The notes under the pieces: model-generated | Database searches by the model: none | Told to the model about the DNA's origin: nothing | Seen by the model: the letters and a program-made list of their open reading frames with translations, nothing else | Position numbers and translations under genes: made by a program | Part shown: positions 19,535 through 30,618 of the stretch, in pieces | Numbering within the stretch: the stretch's first letter is position 1 | Layout: each line of letters starts with the position of its first letter | Source: Acidimicrobiaceae bacterium | Lineage (GTDB): Bacteria > Actinomycetota > Acidimicrobiia > Acidimicrobiales > Bog-793 | Direction of reading: 5' to 3' | Length of the DNA: 33,816 nt | Assembly (NCBI GenBank): GCA_027335685.1 | Contig: DAHWHN010000084.1 | Span: 1-33,816, forward strand

Positions 19535-20647
19535 ATGACGGCCCGCCCACTTGCTGCAATCGTCCTCGCTGCCGGCGAGGGCACCCGGATGCGCTCGTCC
19601 GTGCCGAAGCCGCTCCACCGGATCTGCGGCCGACCACTCGTCCTCCACGTCATCGACGCGCTCGCGGAGCTCTCCGTCGAGCGGGTCGTCGTCGTCGTCG
19701 GCTACCACTCCGCCGAGGTCACGAAGACGCTCCAGGCCGAGGCGCCGGCGTCGCTGCGGATGGAGTTCGTCGAGCAGTTCCGCCCGCTCGGGACGGGCGA
19801 CGCGTGCGCCGTCGCGTTGACGGGCTTTCCCGAGACCTATGCGGGCGTCGAAGACGGGGACCTCGTCGTGCTGCCGGGTGACGCCCCCCTCGTCCGGCCG
19901 GCCACCCTCGCCGGGCTCGTGCGGGCCCACCGCGACTCCGAGGCGGCGGCGACGCTGCTCACGGCCCGTGTCGACGACCCCACCGGCTACGGCAGGATCG
20001 TCCGCGCAAAGGACGGCGACGTCGCCCGGATCGTCGAGGACGCGGACGCGACGGACGAGGAGCGCCTCATCGACGAGATCGGCACGTCGATCTACTGCTT
20101 CCGCCACAGCGTCCTCGCCCCGGCGCTGCGCCGGCTGTCCCCGGCCAACGCCCAGGGCGAGTACTACCTGACCGACGCCGTCGGCGTGCTGCACTCGGCG
20201 GGGTACCCCGTTGGTTCGGTCGTCGTGCGCGATCCCCACGAGGCGGCTGGCGTGAACGACCGGGCCCAGCTCGCGGCTGCCGAGGCGGAGATGCGAGCGA
20301 GGATCAACGAGCGGTGGATGCGCCGCGGCGTCACGATGACCGACCCGGGCCAGACGTACCTCGACGCGTCGGTCCGGCTCGCCGAGGACGTGACCCTGCT
20401 GCCCGGCGTCGTCCTCGACGGCGCGACGACGGTCGGCCGGGGCGCGGTCGTCGGGCCCGCGAGCAGGCTGTCGGACTGCGAGGTCGGTGCCGGCGCGGTG
20501 GTGAGCTACACGGTGGGGCACCAGGCGGTCGTCGGCGACGGCGCGGCGGTCGGTCCGTTCGCGGTCCTCGAGCCGGGCGCCCGGTTGGCGCCGGGGTCCC
20601 GCACGGGTCCATTCTTCGGTGGCGCCCCCGGCGCGCCAGCCGGCTGA
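19535..20647 (+). CDS. glmU: GlmU-type UDP-GlcNAc pyrophosphorylase with truncated left-handed beta-helix C-terminus
   Basis: 'AAIVLAAGEGTRMRSSVPKPLHRICGRPLVLHVIDAL', 'QFRPLGTGDACAV', 'LPGDAPLV', 'NAQGEYYLTD'; C-term ends 'FAVLEPGARLAPGSRTGPFFGGAPGAPAG*'. Confidence 0.92.
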   Translation: MTARPLAAIVLAAGEGTRMRSSVPKPLHRICGRPLVLHVIDALAELSVERVVVVVGYHSAEVTKTLQAEAPASLRMEFVEQFRPLGTGDACAVALTGFPETYAGVEDGDLVVLPGDAPLVRPATLAGLVRAHRDSEAAATLLTARVDDPTGYGRIVRAKDGDVARIVEDADATDEERLIDEIGTSIYCFRHSVLAPALRRLSPANAQGEYYLTDAVGVLHSAGYPVGSVVVRDPHEAAGVNDRAQLAAAEAEMRARINERWMRRGVTMTDPGQTYLDASVRLAEDVTLLPGVVLDGATTVGRGAVVGPASRLSDCEVGAGAVVSYTVGHQAVVGDGAAVGPFAVLEPGARLAPGSRTGPFFGGAPGAPAG

Positions 20648-20693
20648 CTGCAGGCGCCGGCTGTCGCCGGCCGGCGATCTCGGAGGAGGAGAC

Positions 20694-21665
20694 ATGGAGC
20701 TGGGCCCACGCAAGCGCCTCGAGCTGTTCGCGGGCAGGTCGCACCGCGGGTTGGCCGAGGAGATCGCTGCGCACCTCGGCGTCGAGCTCGGGCAGGCCAA
20801 CCTCCGGGAGTTCGCGGACGGCGAGGTGCACTGCCGCTTCGACGCCTCGATCCGCGGGTCCGACGTCTTCGTCATCCAGACGCACTGTGCCCCGGTGAAC
20901 GACTCGCTCATGGAGCAGTTGATCATGATCGACGCCGCGAAGCGCGCGTCGGCGAGCCGCATCACGGCGGTCTGCCCCTACTACGGGTACTCGCGCCAGG
21001 ACCGCAAGTCCGCGGGGCGCGAGCCGATCACGGCGAAGCTCGTCGCCGACCTGCTCACCGTCGCCGGGGCCCAGCGCGTCGTCGGCGTGGACCTGCACTC
21101 GGGACAGATCCAGGGCTTCTTCGACTTCCCGGTCGACCACCTCACGGCGACACCCGTCCTCGTCGACTACCTGCGGCGCAACGACCCTGCCGACCTCGTC
21201 GTCGTCGCGCCCGACGCCGGGCGCGTCAAGGTCGCCGAGCGGTTCAGCCAGCTGCTCGGCGCCGACCTCGCGTTCGTCAACAAGCGCCGGCCGTTCGGCT
21301 CGGCGAACACCGTCGAGGCTCTCGGCGTGATCGGCGACGTCGCGGGCCGCCGGTGCGTCGTCATCGACGACATGATCGACACCGCCGGCACGATCTGCGC
21401 CGCGGCAGAACGCCTCGTCGAGCAGGGTGCGACCGAGGTCTGGGCGATGGCCACGCATGCCGTGCTCTCCGACCCCGCGCTCGACAGGCTGAAGGCCTCG
21501 CCGATCTCGCGCGTCGTCGTGACGAACACCTTGCCCCTGCCGCGCGAGCGGCTGATCGACAAGATCGAGGTCCTCTCGATCGCACGCATCGTCGCCGACG
21601 CGATCGCCGCGGTGTTCATGGACACCTCGGTGTCGAAGATCTTCGGCGGCCACAACCTCTCGTGA
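20694..21665 (+). CDS. prs: Ribose-phosphate pyrophosphokinase
   Basis: 'VCPYYGYSRQDRKSAGREPITAKLVADLL', 'VVIDDMIDTAGTI'; GGAGGAGGA RBS. Confidence 0.97.
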   Translation: MELGPRKRLELFAGRSHRGLAEEIAAHLGVELGQANLREFADGEVHCRFDASIRGSDVFVIQTHCAPVNDSLMEQLIMIDAAKRASASRITAVCPYYGYSRQDRKSAGREPITAKLVADLLTVAGAQRVVGVDLHSGQIQGFFDFPVDHLTATPVLVDYLRRNDPADLVVVAPDAGRVKVAERFSQLLGADLAFVNKRRPFGSANTVEALGVIGDVAGRRCVVIDDMIDTAGTICAAAERLVEQGATEVWAMATHAVLSDPALDRLKASPISRVVVTNTLPLPRERLIDKIEVLSIARIVADAIAAVFMDTSVSKIFGGHNLS

Positions 21666-21801
21666 CGCAGGTGGCCGCCGGCGCGACTCGCCGCGTCGCC
21701 TAGACTCGAACGGCGCGTTCCCGCCGGACGGGGGCGCCGCGCGTCGCGTGGCCCCTGCGGGTCGACGACAGCACCTGAGCCGCCTGAAGGAGCACGTCAC
21801 G

Positions 21802-22419
21802 ATGGCAGAGATCACCCTGGTCGCAGAGGTCCGCACCGAGCGCGGCTCGAGGGCGAGCCGCCGGCTGCTCGCAGACGGGCGGATCCCCGGCGTCGTCTAC
21901 GGCCACGGCGGCGAGCCGGTCGCGGTCGCGGTCAACGCGCGCGCCCTGCGGTCCGCCCTGTCGACCGACGCGGGAGTCAACGCGCTGCTCGACCTCGACG
22001 TCGCAGGGGACCGCCATCTGGCGATCGCGCGCGAGCTCCAGCGGCACCCGGTCCGCCAGACCGTCTCGCACGTCGACTTCCAGGTCGTGGGGCGTGACGA
22101 GGTCGTCTCGGTCGAGGTGGCGGTCAACGTCGTCGGCGAGCCGCTCGGCGTCACCCGTGCGGGCGGCACCGTCGAGCACCTCGTGCTCGCGACCCAGGTC
22201 CGGGCCAAGCCCGCCGACATCCCGAGCGCGCTCGAGGTGGACGTGAGCGACATGGCCATCGGCGACACGATCACGCTCGGCAACCTCGTCGTGCCGCGCG
22301 GCGTCGAGGTCGAGGGCGACCCCGAGACGCCCGTCGTCGTCGCGCACCCGCCGAGGGTCCAGTCGGCCGAGGAGGCCGGCGGCGAGGCGGCTCCCTCCGA
22401 CGCCTCCGCGGAGAGCTGA
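21802..22419 (+). CDS. rplY: 50S ribosomal protein L25/general stress protein Ctc
   Basis: 'RTERGSRASRRLLADGRIPGVVYGHGGEPVAV', 'VSHVDFQVV'; AAGGAG RBS; conserved position between prs and pth. Confidence 0.95.
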   Translation: MAEITLVAEVRTERGSRASRRLLADGRIPGVVYGHGGEPVAVAVNARALRSALSTDAGVNALLDLDVAGDRHLAIARELQRHPVRQTVSHVDFQVVGRDEVVSVEVAVNVVGEPLGVTRAGGTVEHLVLATQVRAKPADIPSALEVDVSDMAIGDTITLGNLVVPRGVEVEGDPETPVVVAHPPRVQSAEEAGGEAAPSDASAES

Positions 22420-22430
22420 GGGCGGCGCTG

Positions 22431-23042
22431 CTGGCACGCCTCGGCGGTGGGGCTCGGACGGGCGCCGCCGCCGACCTCCTCGCGGTCGGGCTCGGCAACC
22501 CGGGAGCCGAGTACGCGCACACCCGGCACAACGTCGGTGCGGACACGGTCGAGCTGCTCGCCCGCCGCCACGCCGTCGCGCTGCGTGCAGACCGTCGGAC
22601 CACGTCGCGCACGGGCGAGGTCGTGGTCGGCGCGCGCCGGCTCGCGCTCGCCGTGCCCGACACCTATATGAACGAGTCCGGCCTCGCCGTGCGCGCGCTC
22701 ACGCGCCGGTTCTCGATCGAGGACTCGCTCCAGCTCGTCGTCGTCCACGACGAGCTGGACCTCGCCGTCGGCACGGTGCGCGTGAAGCGCGGCGGCGGCA
22801 CGGCCGGCCACAACGGTCTCAAGTCGGTCGACGCGCACCTGCACACCCTCGAGTTCGTCCGCGTCCGGATCGGCATCGGCCGCCCGCCGGGTCGCATGGC
22901 GGGGGCCGACTACGTCCTGCGGCGCCCGGGGCGCGCCGAGGCCGAGGAGGTCGCCGTCGCGCTCGAGCGCGCGGCCGACGCCGTGGAGCTGGTCCTGTCC
23001 GAGGGGGTGGACGCCGCGATGAACGTGTGCAACCGGCGGTGA
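22431..23042 (+). CDS. pth: Peptidyl-tRNA hydrolase; start codon non-canonical or uncertain (CTG at 22431, 22428 or 22416)
   Basis: In-frame translation 'ADLLAVGLGNPGAEYAHTRHNVGADTVELL...PDTYMNESGLAVRAL...VVHDELDLAVGTVRVKRGGGTAGHNGLKS...RVRIGIGRPPGRM'. Confidence 0.92.
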   Translation: MARLGGGARTGAAADLLAVGLGNPGAEYAHTRHNVGADTVELLARRHAVALRADRRTTSRTGEVVVGARRLALAVPDTYMNESGLAVRALTRRFSIEDSLQLVVVHDELDLAVGTVRVKRGGGTAGHNGLKSVDAHLHTLEFVRVRIGIGRPPGRMAGADYVLRRPGRAEAEEVAVALERAADAVELVLSEGVDAAMNVCNRR

Positions 23043-26000
23043 GCCTCGCGGCCTTGCCGGGGCTGTTCCGCCAGGACCCGTCGCTCGCCGAGCTCCTCGC
23101 CGTCGACGGCGCGGTCGTCGCCGTGCCGGAGCCGGCGCGCGCGTTCGTCGTCGCAGCTCTTGCCCGGCTCGGCTCGTCGCCGGTCGTCCTCGTCGCGACG
23201 CCGACGGCGACCGAGGCGGAGCATCTCGCGCACGACCTCGCCGCGTTCGTCGGCCCGGGCGGCGTCGAGCTCCTTCCCGCCTGGGAGACGCTCCCGTTCG
23301 AGCGCGTCTCGCCTGCGGTCGAGACGATGGGCAGGCGCCTGCGGGCGCTGTGGCGCCTCGGCGCGCGGGCTGCGAGCACCGGCGCGCCCGACACGACGGT
23401 CGTCGTCGCGTCGGTCAAGGCCCTGCTCCAGCGCCTCGGCGCTGCGAGCGAGGACGTCGCGCCGGTCGTGCTGAGCCCGGGTGACCGGGTCGACGTCGAG
23501 GAGCTGGTCGGCCGCCTCGTCCACGCGGGCTACCGCCGCGAGTACCAGGTCGAGCACCGGGGAGAGGTCGCGGTGCGCGGCGGGATCGTCGACGTCTTCC
23601 CGTCGACCGGCGAGTCGGGGATCCGGGTCGACTGCTTCGGCGACGAGGTGGACCGCCTGACCGAGTTCGACGTCGCCGACCAGAGGTCGGTCCGCGACCT
23701 CGAGGTCGTCGAGATCTTCGGCTGCCGGGAGCTGTCGGTCGGCGCCGAGGTCCGGGAACGGGCCGCTGCCCTCGCGGCGGCGGGGAGCTTCGCCGCCGAG
23801 CAGTTCGCGCGGATCGCGGACGGCGCCGTCTTCGACGGCATGGAGTCGTTCCTGCCGTGGTTGGCCCGCGAGGAGAGCATCTTCACCGATCTGCTCGGCG
23901 CGCAGGACCGCGTCGTGCTCGTCGACCCGCGCCGCATGCGCGACCGGGCGGCGGAGCTCGCGGACGAGGAGGCCGCGCTCGCCGGTGCGCTCGCGACCAC
24001 CTGGGGCGTCGAGGGAGGCGACGCGGAGCTCCCGCGACTGCACGTCGGCTTCGACCGCCTCCTCGCGCGCTCGGCGGCGCGCGTCTCGTCGCTCCCCGCC
24101 ACGGCCGACGGTCCGGGCACGACGGCGGTGCGCGCCGTCGGGTGGCCGACGGCCCTCGGCGACGCCGGGGTCCTCGCGCGCCGCGTCGGCGAGCTCGCGC
24201 GCGCCGGCTGCACGGTCGCAGTCTGCTGCGAGGGCAGCGGGAGCGCCGAGAGGCTCGCCGAGGTGCTCGAGGTCGAAGGAGTCGCCGTCGAGCGGCTCTT
24301 CGGCGGCGGTGTCGAGCAGGCGGACCCCGGCGCCGCCCTGGCGCGCCCGGGCGTCCACGTCGTCGTCCAACCGCTCGACCGCGGCTTCGTCCTCGAAGAC
24401 GCGAAGCTCGCGGTGCTCGCGGAGGGCGACGTCACCGGGCGCCGGCGCCCGCACCGCGCCCCGCGCGCGCGCCAGCGCGCGGTCGAGGGCTTCTTCGACG
24501 ACCTCGCGACCGGCAGCTTCGTCGTCCATCACGTCCACGGCGTCGCGCGCTACGCCGGCATGGTCAAGCGCTCGATCGGCGGCGCCGAACGCGACTACCT
24601 GCTGCTCGAGTACCGCGGCGGGGACAAGCTCTACGTCCCCTCCGACCAGATCGACGCGATCACGCCGTACACCGGAGGCGACCAGCCGTCGCTCAACCGG
24701 CTGAACGGCGGGGAGTGGCAGCGCCAGCGCTCGCGGGTGCGCCGGGCGGTCCAGGAGGTCGCGCAGGAGCTCGTCGTGCTCTACCAGCGCCGCCTCGCCT
24801 CGCCCGGGCACGCGTTCGCACCCGACACGCCCTGGCAGGCGGAGATGGAGCAGGCGTTCCCCTATCCCGAGACGGCGGACCAGCTCCGGGCGATCGCCGA
24901 GGTCAAGGCCGACATGGAGCGGCCGTCGCCGATGGACCGGATCGTCTGCGGCGACGTCGGCTTCGGCAAGACCGAGGTCGCCGTGCGGGCGGTGTTCAAG
25001 GCGGTGCAGGACGGCAAGCAGGCCGCCGTGCTCGTGCCGACGACGCTGCTCGCGCAGCAGCACTTCCAGACCTTCTCCGACCGCTACGCGCCCTACCCCG
25101 TGCGCGTCGAGATGCTCTCGCGCTTCTTGACCCCGGGCGAGGCGCGCTCGGTCGTGGCCGGCCTCGCCGACGGCTCGATCGACGTCGTGGTCGGGACGCA
25201 CCGGCTGCTCGCGGAGGACGTCACGTTCAAGGACCTCGGACTGCTCGTCGTCGACGAGGAGCAGCGCTTCGGGGTGACCCACAAGGAGGCGACGAAGCGC
25301 CTCGCGATCGGCGTGGACGTGCTCACCCTCACGGCGAGCCCCATCCCGCGCACGCTCGAGATGGGCCTGACGGGCATCCGCGACTTCTCCGTGATCGACA
25401 CGCCTCCGGCGGCTCGCCAGCCGATCCTCACCTACGTCGGGGAGGTCGACGACCGCGCCGTCGGGGAGGCGATCCGCCGCGAGCTGCTCCGTGAGGGCCA
25501 GGTCTTCTTCGTCCACAACCGCGTCCAGGACATCGGCGTCGTGGCCCACCGCATCGGTCTGCTCGTGCCCGAGGCGCGCGTCGCGGTGGCGCACGGCCAG
25601 ATGGACGAGGGCTCGCTCGAGCAGGTCGTCCTCGACTTCGCCGAGGGGCGCTACGACGTCCTCGTGTGCACGACGATCATCGAGTCGGGGATCGACATGC
25701 CGACGGTCAACACCCTCGTGGTCGACCGCGCCGACCTGCTCGGGCTCGGCCAGCTCCACCAGCTGCGCGGCCGGGTCGGCCGGGCGGGCCAGCGCGCCTA
25801 CGCGTACCTGTTCCACCCCGCGGACCGCGTGCTGTCCGAGACCGCCTACGAGCGGCTGCGCACCATCGGCGAGCACACCGAGCTCGGGTCCGGCTTCAAG
25901 ATCGCGATGCGCGACCTCGAGATACGCGGCGCGGGGAACCTGCTCGGCAACGACCAGTCCGGGCACATCGCCGCGATGGGCTACGACCTGTACGTCCGGA

Positions 26001-26560
26001 TGGTCGCGGAGGCTGTGGCCGAGCTGAAGGGCGAGCCCGTCCCGGTCCCCGCCGAGGTCAAGCTCGACCTCGCGATCGACGCGCACCTGCCGCCGACCTA
26101 CGTCGAGCGTGAGGACTTGCGCCTCGAGGCGTACCGGCGCCTCGCGGCCGTGCGCGACGAGTCCGAGGTCGCGGACATCGCCGCCGAGTGGCTCGACCGC
26201 TACGGGCCCCCGCCGCCGCAGGCCGAGGCGCTGCTGTCGATCGCCCGGTTGCGCGCCGAGTGCGTCCGGACAGGCGTCCGGGAAGTGAGCGCCGTCGCGC
26301 ACCGGCCGGGCTCGAGCGGGCCCGGCCGTCCCGGCGAGCTCGTCGTGCGCCTCGTCCCGATCAGGCTCCGGGCCTCCGCGACGGTGCGCCTCGCGCGCCT
26401 CGCGCCGCGTGCGCTCGCGAAGGGCGAGGCCGAGCAGCTCGTCGTGCCGATGCGCGCCGGGCCGGACCTCGCGACCCGCCTCGCCGACCTGCTGCGCGAG
26501 CTCGTGCCCGAGCCAGCCGAGACGCGTGCGGGCGCCGGGGGCGCGCCGTCGGGGAGCTAG
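23039..26560 (+). CDS. mfd: Transcription-repair coupling factor Mfd
   Basis: 'ELLPAWETLPFERVSP', 'DRIVCGDVGFGKTEVAVRAVFKAV', 'LLVVDEEQRFGVTHKE', 'TTIIESGIDMPTVNTLVVDRADLLGLGQLHQLRGRVGR'; GTGA overlap with the pth stop. Confidence 0.97.
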   Translation: MSLAALPGLFRQDPSLAELLAVDGAVVAVPEPARAFVVAALARLGSSPVVLVATPTATEAEHLAHDLAAFVGPGGVELLPAWETLPFERVSPAVETMGRRLRALWRLGARAASTGAPDTTVVVASVKALLQRLGAASEDVAPVVLSPGDRVDVEELVGRLVHAGYRREYQVEHRGEVAVRGGIVDVFPSTGESGIRVDCFGDEVDRLTEFDVADQRSVRDLEVVEIFGCRELSVGAEVRERAAALAAAGSFAAEQFARIADGAVFDGMESFLPWLAREESIFTDLLGAQDRVVLVDPRRMRDRAAELADEEAALAGALATTWGVEGGDAELPRLHVGFDRLLARSAARVSSLPATADGPGTTAVRAVGWPTALGDAGVLARRVGELARAGCTVAVCCEGSGSAERLAEVLEVEGVAVERLFGGGVEQADPGAALARPGVHVVVQPLDRGFVLEDAKLAVLAEGDVTGRRRPHRAPRARQRAVEGFFDDLATGSFVVHHVHGVARYAGMVKRSIGGAERDYLLLEYRGGDKLYVPSDQIDAITPYTGGDQPSLNRLNGGEWQRQRSRVRRAVQEVAQELVVLYQRRLASPGHAFAPDTPWQAEMEQAFPYPETADQLRAIAEVKADMERPSPMDRIVCGDVGFGKTEVAVRAVFKAVQDGKQAAVLVPTTLLAQQHFQTFSDRYAPYPVRVEMLSRFLTPGEARSVVAGLADGSIDVVVGTHRLLAEDVTFKDLGLLVVDEEQRFGVTHKEATKRLAIGVDVLTLTASPIPRTLEMGLTGIRDFSVIDTPPAARQPILTYVGEVDDRAVGEAIRRELLREGQVFFVHNRVQDIGVVAHRIGLLVPEARVAVAHGQMDEGSLEQVVLDFAEGRYDVLVCTTIIESGIDMPTVNTLVVDRADLLGLGQLHQLRGRVGRAGQRAYAYLFHPADRVLSETAYERLRTIGEHTELGSGFKIAMRDLEIRGAGNLLGNDQSGHIAAMGYDLYVRMVAEAVAELKGEPVPVPAEVKLDLAIDAHLPPTYVEREDLRLEAYRRLAAVRDESEVADIAAEWLDRYGPPPPQAEALLSIARLRAECVRTGVREVSAVAHRPGSSGPGRPGELVVRLVPIRLRASATVRLARLAPRALAKGEAEQLVVPMRAGPDLATRLADLLRELVPEPAETRAGAGGAPSGS

Positions 26561-26604
26561 GCGGGTTGGCCCGCCGCGCCGCCGCGCCGTAGAGTCAAGA
26601 CTCC

Positions 26605-27663
26605 GTGCGCAAGCTCCTCGTCCCCCTCGCAGGCCTCCTGGCCCTCTCGTTGCTGCTCAGCGCCTGCGACGTGCAGGTGACGCCCGACGCCGCGCGGGTC
26701 GACGGCTACGCGATCTCGGCGTCGACGCTCACCGGCTCGATGCGGGCGATCGCGCAGGATGCCGGCTACCGGTGCGAGGTCCGGGCCGGGTCGCAGGACC
26801 AGATCGCGATCGAGGGGACCGGCGGCTCGACCTACGCGAGCTCGTTCGCCGCCGACGTGCTGACCCAGCTCATCGAGTACCGCGCGCTCCACGACGAGGT
26901 GGCACGGCTCGGGCTGCACGCGGGCGCCTTCGCCCGGCAGGTGGCGGCGGCCCAGCTGCCCCAGGCGCTCAACCCCGCGACGACCTCCGGCTGCACGACG
27001 ACCGGCGCCCAGGTGCTCGCGGACTTCACGAACCCCTACCGCGGGCTGCTCGACCAGTTCGAGGTGGACCAGCTCGTCGTGCTCGCGCACCTCGCCGGGG
27101 TCACCCTCACCCGCGCCGGGATCGAGGCCTACGAGTCGGCGCACAAGTCCGCGGCGACGCTGTCGTGCACGAGCGTCATCGCCGTCGCCTCGGCGTCGGC
27201 CGCCGCGGCCGCGAGGGCGCGCATCGAGGCGGGCGCGAGCTTCGCGTCCGTCGCCCGTACGACGTCGACCGACCCGAGCGCGTCGTCCGGCGGCGCCCTC
27301 GGCTGCGTCTTCGCGAGCCAGTTCACGAGCCCGCTCAATTCGATCGTCGCCTCCCTGCCGGTCGGGCAGGTCTCTCAGCCCGTGGCGTTCGGCAGCGGCT
27401 ACCTGCTCCTGCTCGTGACGAGCCGGCCTCTCGCTCCGGCGACCGAGGTCGCGTCCGCGCTCGTCTCGACCCAGCAGTCGCGCCTGACGGCGCTCATCGC
27501 CACGTTGACCGCGAGCGCCCACGTGAGCGTCGATCCCGCCTTCGGCCAGTGGACGCACGCCGCGACGGGCTGGAGCGTCACGCCGCCGGCAGGGCCGCCC
27601 GATGCGCTGCTGCCCAACCCGACGGCGGTCACGCCCGTCGCAGCTGCGGTGACGCCCGCCTAG
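26605..27663 (+). CDS. Lipoprotein, SurA/PrsA-like peptidyl-prolyl isomerase
   Basis: Lipobox 'LLLSAC'; parvulin-like 'GASFASVARTTSTDPSASSGGALGCVFASQFTSPLNSIVASLPVGQVSQPVAFGSGYLLLLV'. Confidence 0.82.
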   Translation: MRKLLVPLAGLLALSLLLSACDVQVTPDAARVDGYAISASTLTGSMRAIAQDAGYRCEVRAGSQDQIAIEGTGGSTYASSFAADVLTQLIEYRALHDEVARLGLHAGAFARQVAAAQLPQALNPATTSGCTTTGAQVLADFTNPYRGLLDQFEVDQLVVLAHLAGVTLTRAGIEAYESAHKSAATLSCTSVIAVASASAAAAARARIEAGASFASVARTTSTDPSASSGGALGCVFASQFTSPLNSIVASLPVGQVSQPVAFGSGYLLLLVTSRPLAPATEVASALVSTQQSRLTALIATLTASAHVSVDPAFGQWTHAATGWSVTPPAGPPDALLPNPTAVTPVAAAVTPA

Positions 27664-27691
27664 TGACGGCCGCCGCGGTAACGCCCACCCG

Positions 27692-29155
27692 GTGACGACC
27701 CGTCGTGGGGGGGCCGCGACGTCCCCGCGTGTCGTCGTCGTCGGGCTGGGCCCGGCGGGTCCGGAGCTCATGACCGCTGCAGCGCGTGCCGCGCTCGACA
27801 CGGCGCCGGCCGTGCTCGTCCGGACCCGCCACCATCTCGCGGCCGAGGCTCTCGTCGCCGGGGGGGCACGTGCCCTCGACGGCCACTACGAGTCCGCGCC
27901 GACGTTCGCACAGGCCTACGCGGCGATCGTCGAGGACGTCGTCGCGGCCGCGCACACCTACGGCAGCGTCGCGTACGGCGTGCCGGGCTCTCCTGCCGTG
28001 CTCGAGTCCTCCGTCGCCGCGCTCCGCAGGGACGACCGGGTGTCCGTGCAGGTCGTCCCCGGGATGTCCTTCCTCGACCTCGCCTGGGAGCGGCTCGGGA
28101 TCGACCCGGTCACCGCGCACGTCCGCCTCGTCGACGCCGAGGAGTTCGCGACCGCCGCGGCGGCGGACAGCGGGCCGCTGCTCGTCGCCCAGACGTGGTC
28201 GCGCGCGATCTGCTCGGACGTCAAGCTCGCGGTCGAGAGCGCACCCGATGAGCCCATCGTCGTCCTCCACCACCTCGGCCACGCCGACGAGCGGGTCGAG
28301 GCGATCTACTGGGACGACCTCGACCGCGTGGTCGAGGTCGACCACTTGACCTGCATCTACGTCCCGAGGCTGGCCGAGCCTGTCGGGGCCGAGCTGATCC
28401 GGCTCGTCGACGTGGTCCGGACCTTGCGCGAGCGCTGCCCCTGGGACCGTGAGCAGACCCACTCCTCGCTCGCGCGCCACCTGCTCGAGGAGACCTACGA
28501 GCTGCTCGAGGCCATCGACGAGCTCGGCGACGAGCCCTCGCCCGAGACGGTCGAGCATCTCGAGGAGGAGCTCGGTGACGTCCTCTGCCAGGTCGTCATG
28601 CACGCGTCGATCGCGTCGGAGGCGGGGCTGTTCAACCTCGCCGACGTCGCGCGCGTCCTGCACGACAAGCTCGTCCACCGGCACCCGCACGTCTTCGGCG
28701 AGCCGGGCGGATCGGCGGCAGTGGTCGCGCGTACGGCGGAACAGGTGCTCGGCCGGTGGGAGCAGGCCAAGAGGGAGGAGAAGGGCCGGGCGAGCATCAC
28801 CGACGGGGTCCCTGCCGCCCTGCCTGCCCTGCTGCTCGCGACGAAGCTCGAGCGCAAGGCCGCGTCGGTCGGCCTCGGCTGGGCGAGCACCGGTGCGGCC
28901 GCGGGCAGGCTCGAGAACCTGGCCGGGGAGCTCGCGCGCGGCGACGCGTCGCACGTCGGCGAGCTCCTGCTCGCGGCGGCTCGCATCGCAGCCCAGCTCG
29001 GCGCGGATCCCGAGCAGGAGCTCCGCCGCTCGGCCCAGGCGATGCGGGCGCGCATCGTCGAGACCGAGCAGGCTGCCCTGCGCCGGGGCGCGACGCTCGA
29101 CGGCCTCGCCGCCGCCGAGCGCGTCGCGCTCTTCGAGCAGCTCGGAGATGTGTGA
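27692..29155 (+). CDS. mazG: Tetrapyrrole methylase-like domain fused to MazG nucleotide pyrophosphohydrolase
   Basis: N-term 'VVVVGLGPAGPELMT...YGVPGSPAVLE'; C-term 'LRERCPWDREQTHSSLARHLLEETYELLEAID...LEEELGDVLCQVVMHASIA'. Confidence 0.93.
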   Translation: MTTRRGGAATSPRVVVVGLGPAGPELMTAAARAALDTAPAVLVRTRHHLAAEALVAGGARALDGHYESAPTFAQAYAAIVEDVVAAAHTYGSVAYGVPGSPAVLESSVAALRRDDRVSVQVVPGMSFLDLAWERLGIDPVTAHVRLVDAEEFATAAAADSGPLLVAQTWSRAICSDVKLAVESAPDEPIVVLHHLGHADERVEAIYWDDLDRVVEVDHLTCIYVPRLAEPVGAELIRLVDVVRTLRERCPWDREQTHSSLARHLLEETYELLEAIDELGDEPSPETVEHLEEELGDVLCQVVMHASIASEAGLFNLADVARVLHDKLVHRHPHVFGEPGGSAAVVARTAEQVLGRWEQAKREEKGRASITDGVPAALPALLLATKLERKAASVGLGWASTGAAAGRLENLAGELARGDASHVGELLLAAARIAAQLGADPEQELRRSAQAMRARIVETEQAALRRGATLDGLAAAERVALFEQLGDV

Positions 29156-29203
29156 CGCGACGCCGACGGCTGCTGGCACCCCCGCGCAGGCGGCCCTTGC
29201 TAG

Positions 29204-30616
<1,413 letters not shown>

Positions 30617-30618
30617 CC

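Noticed and set aside
22623-23042. pth starting at GTG 22623 as in the ORF track
   Set aside because: Would remove the conserved GLGNPG…TRHNVG catalytic N-terminus, which is intact in frame upstream
22910-26302. 1130-aa minus-strand ORF opposite mfd
   Set aside because: Shadow ORF of high-GC coding DNA: Arg/Asp/Glu/His-rich low-complexity translation with no recognisable motifs; the plus strand is unambiguously Mfd
26592-26603. gagtc-aa-gactc palindrome before the lipoprotein GTG as an operator
   Set aside because: Arms are only 5 bp in a 34-kb window; not significant without conservation
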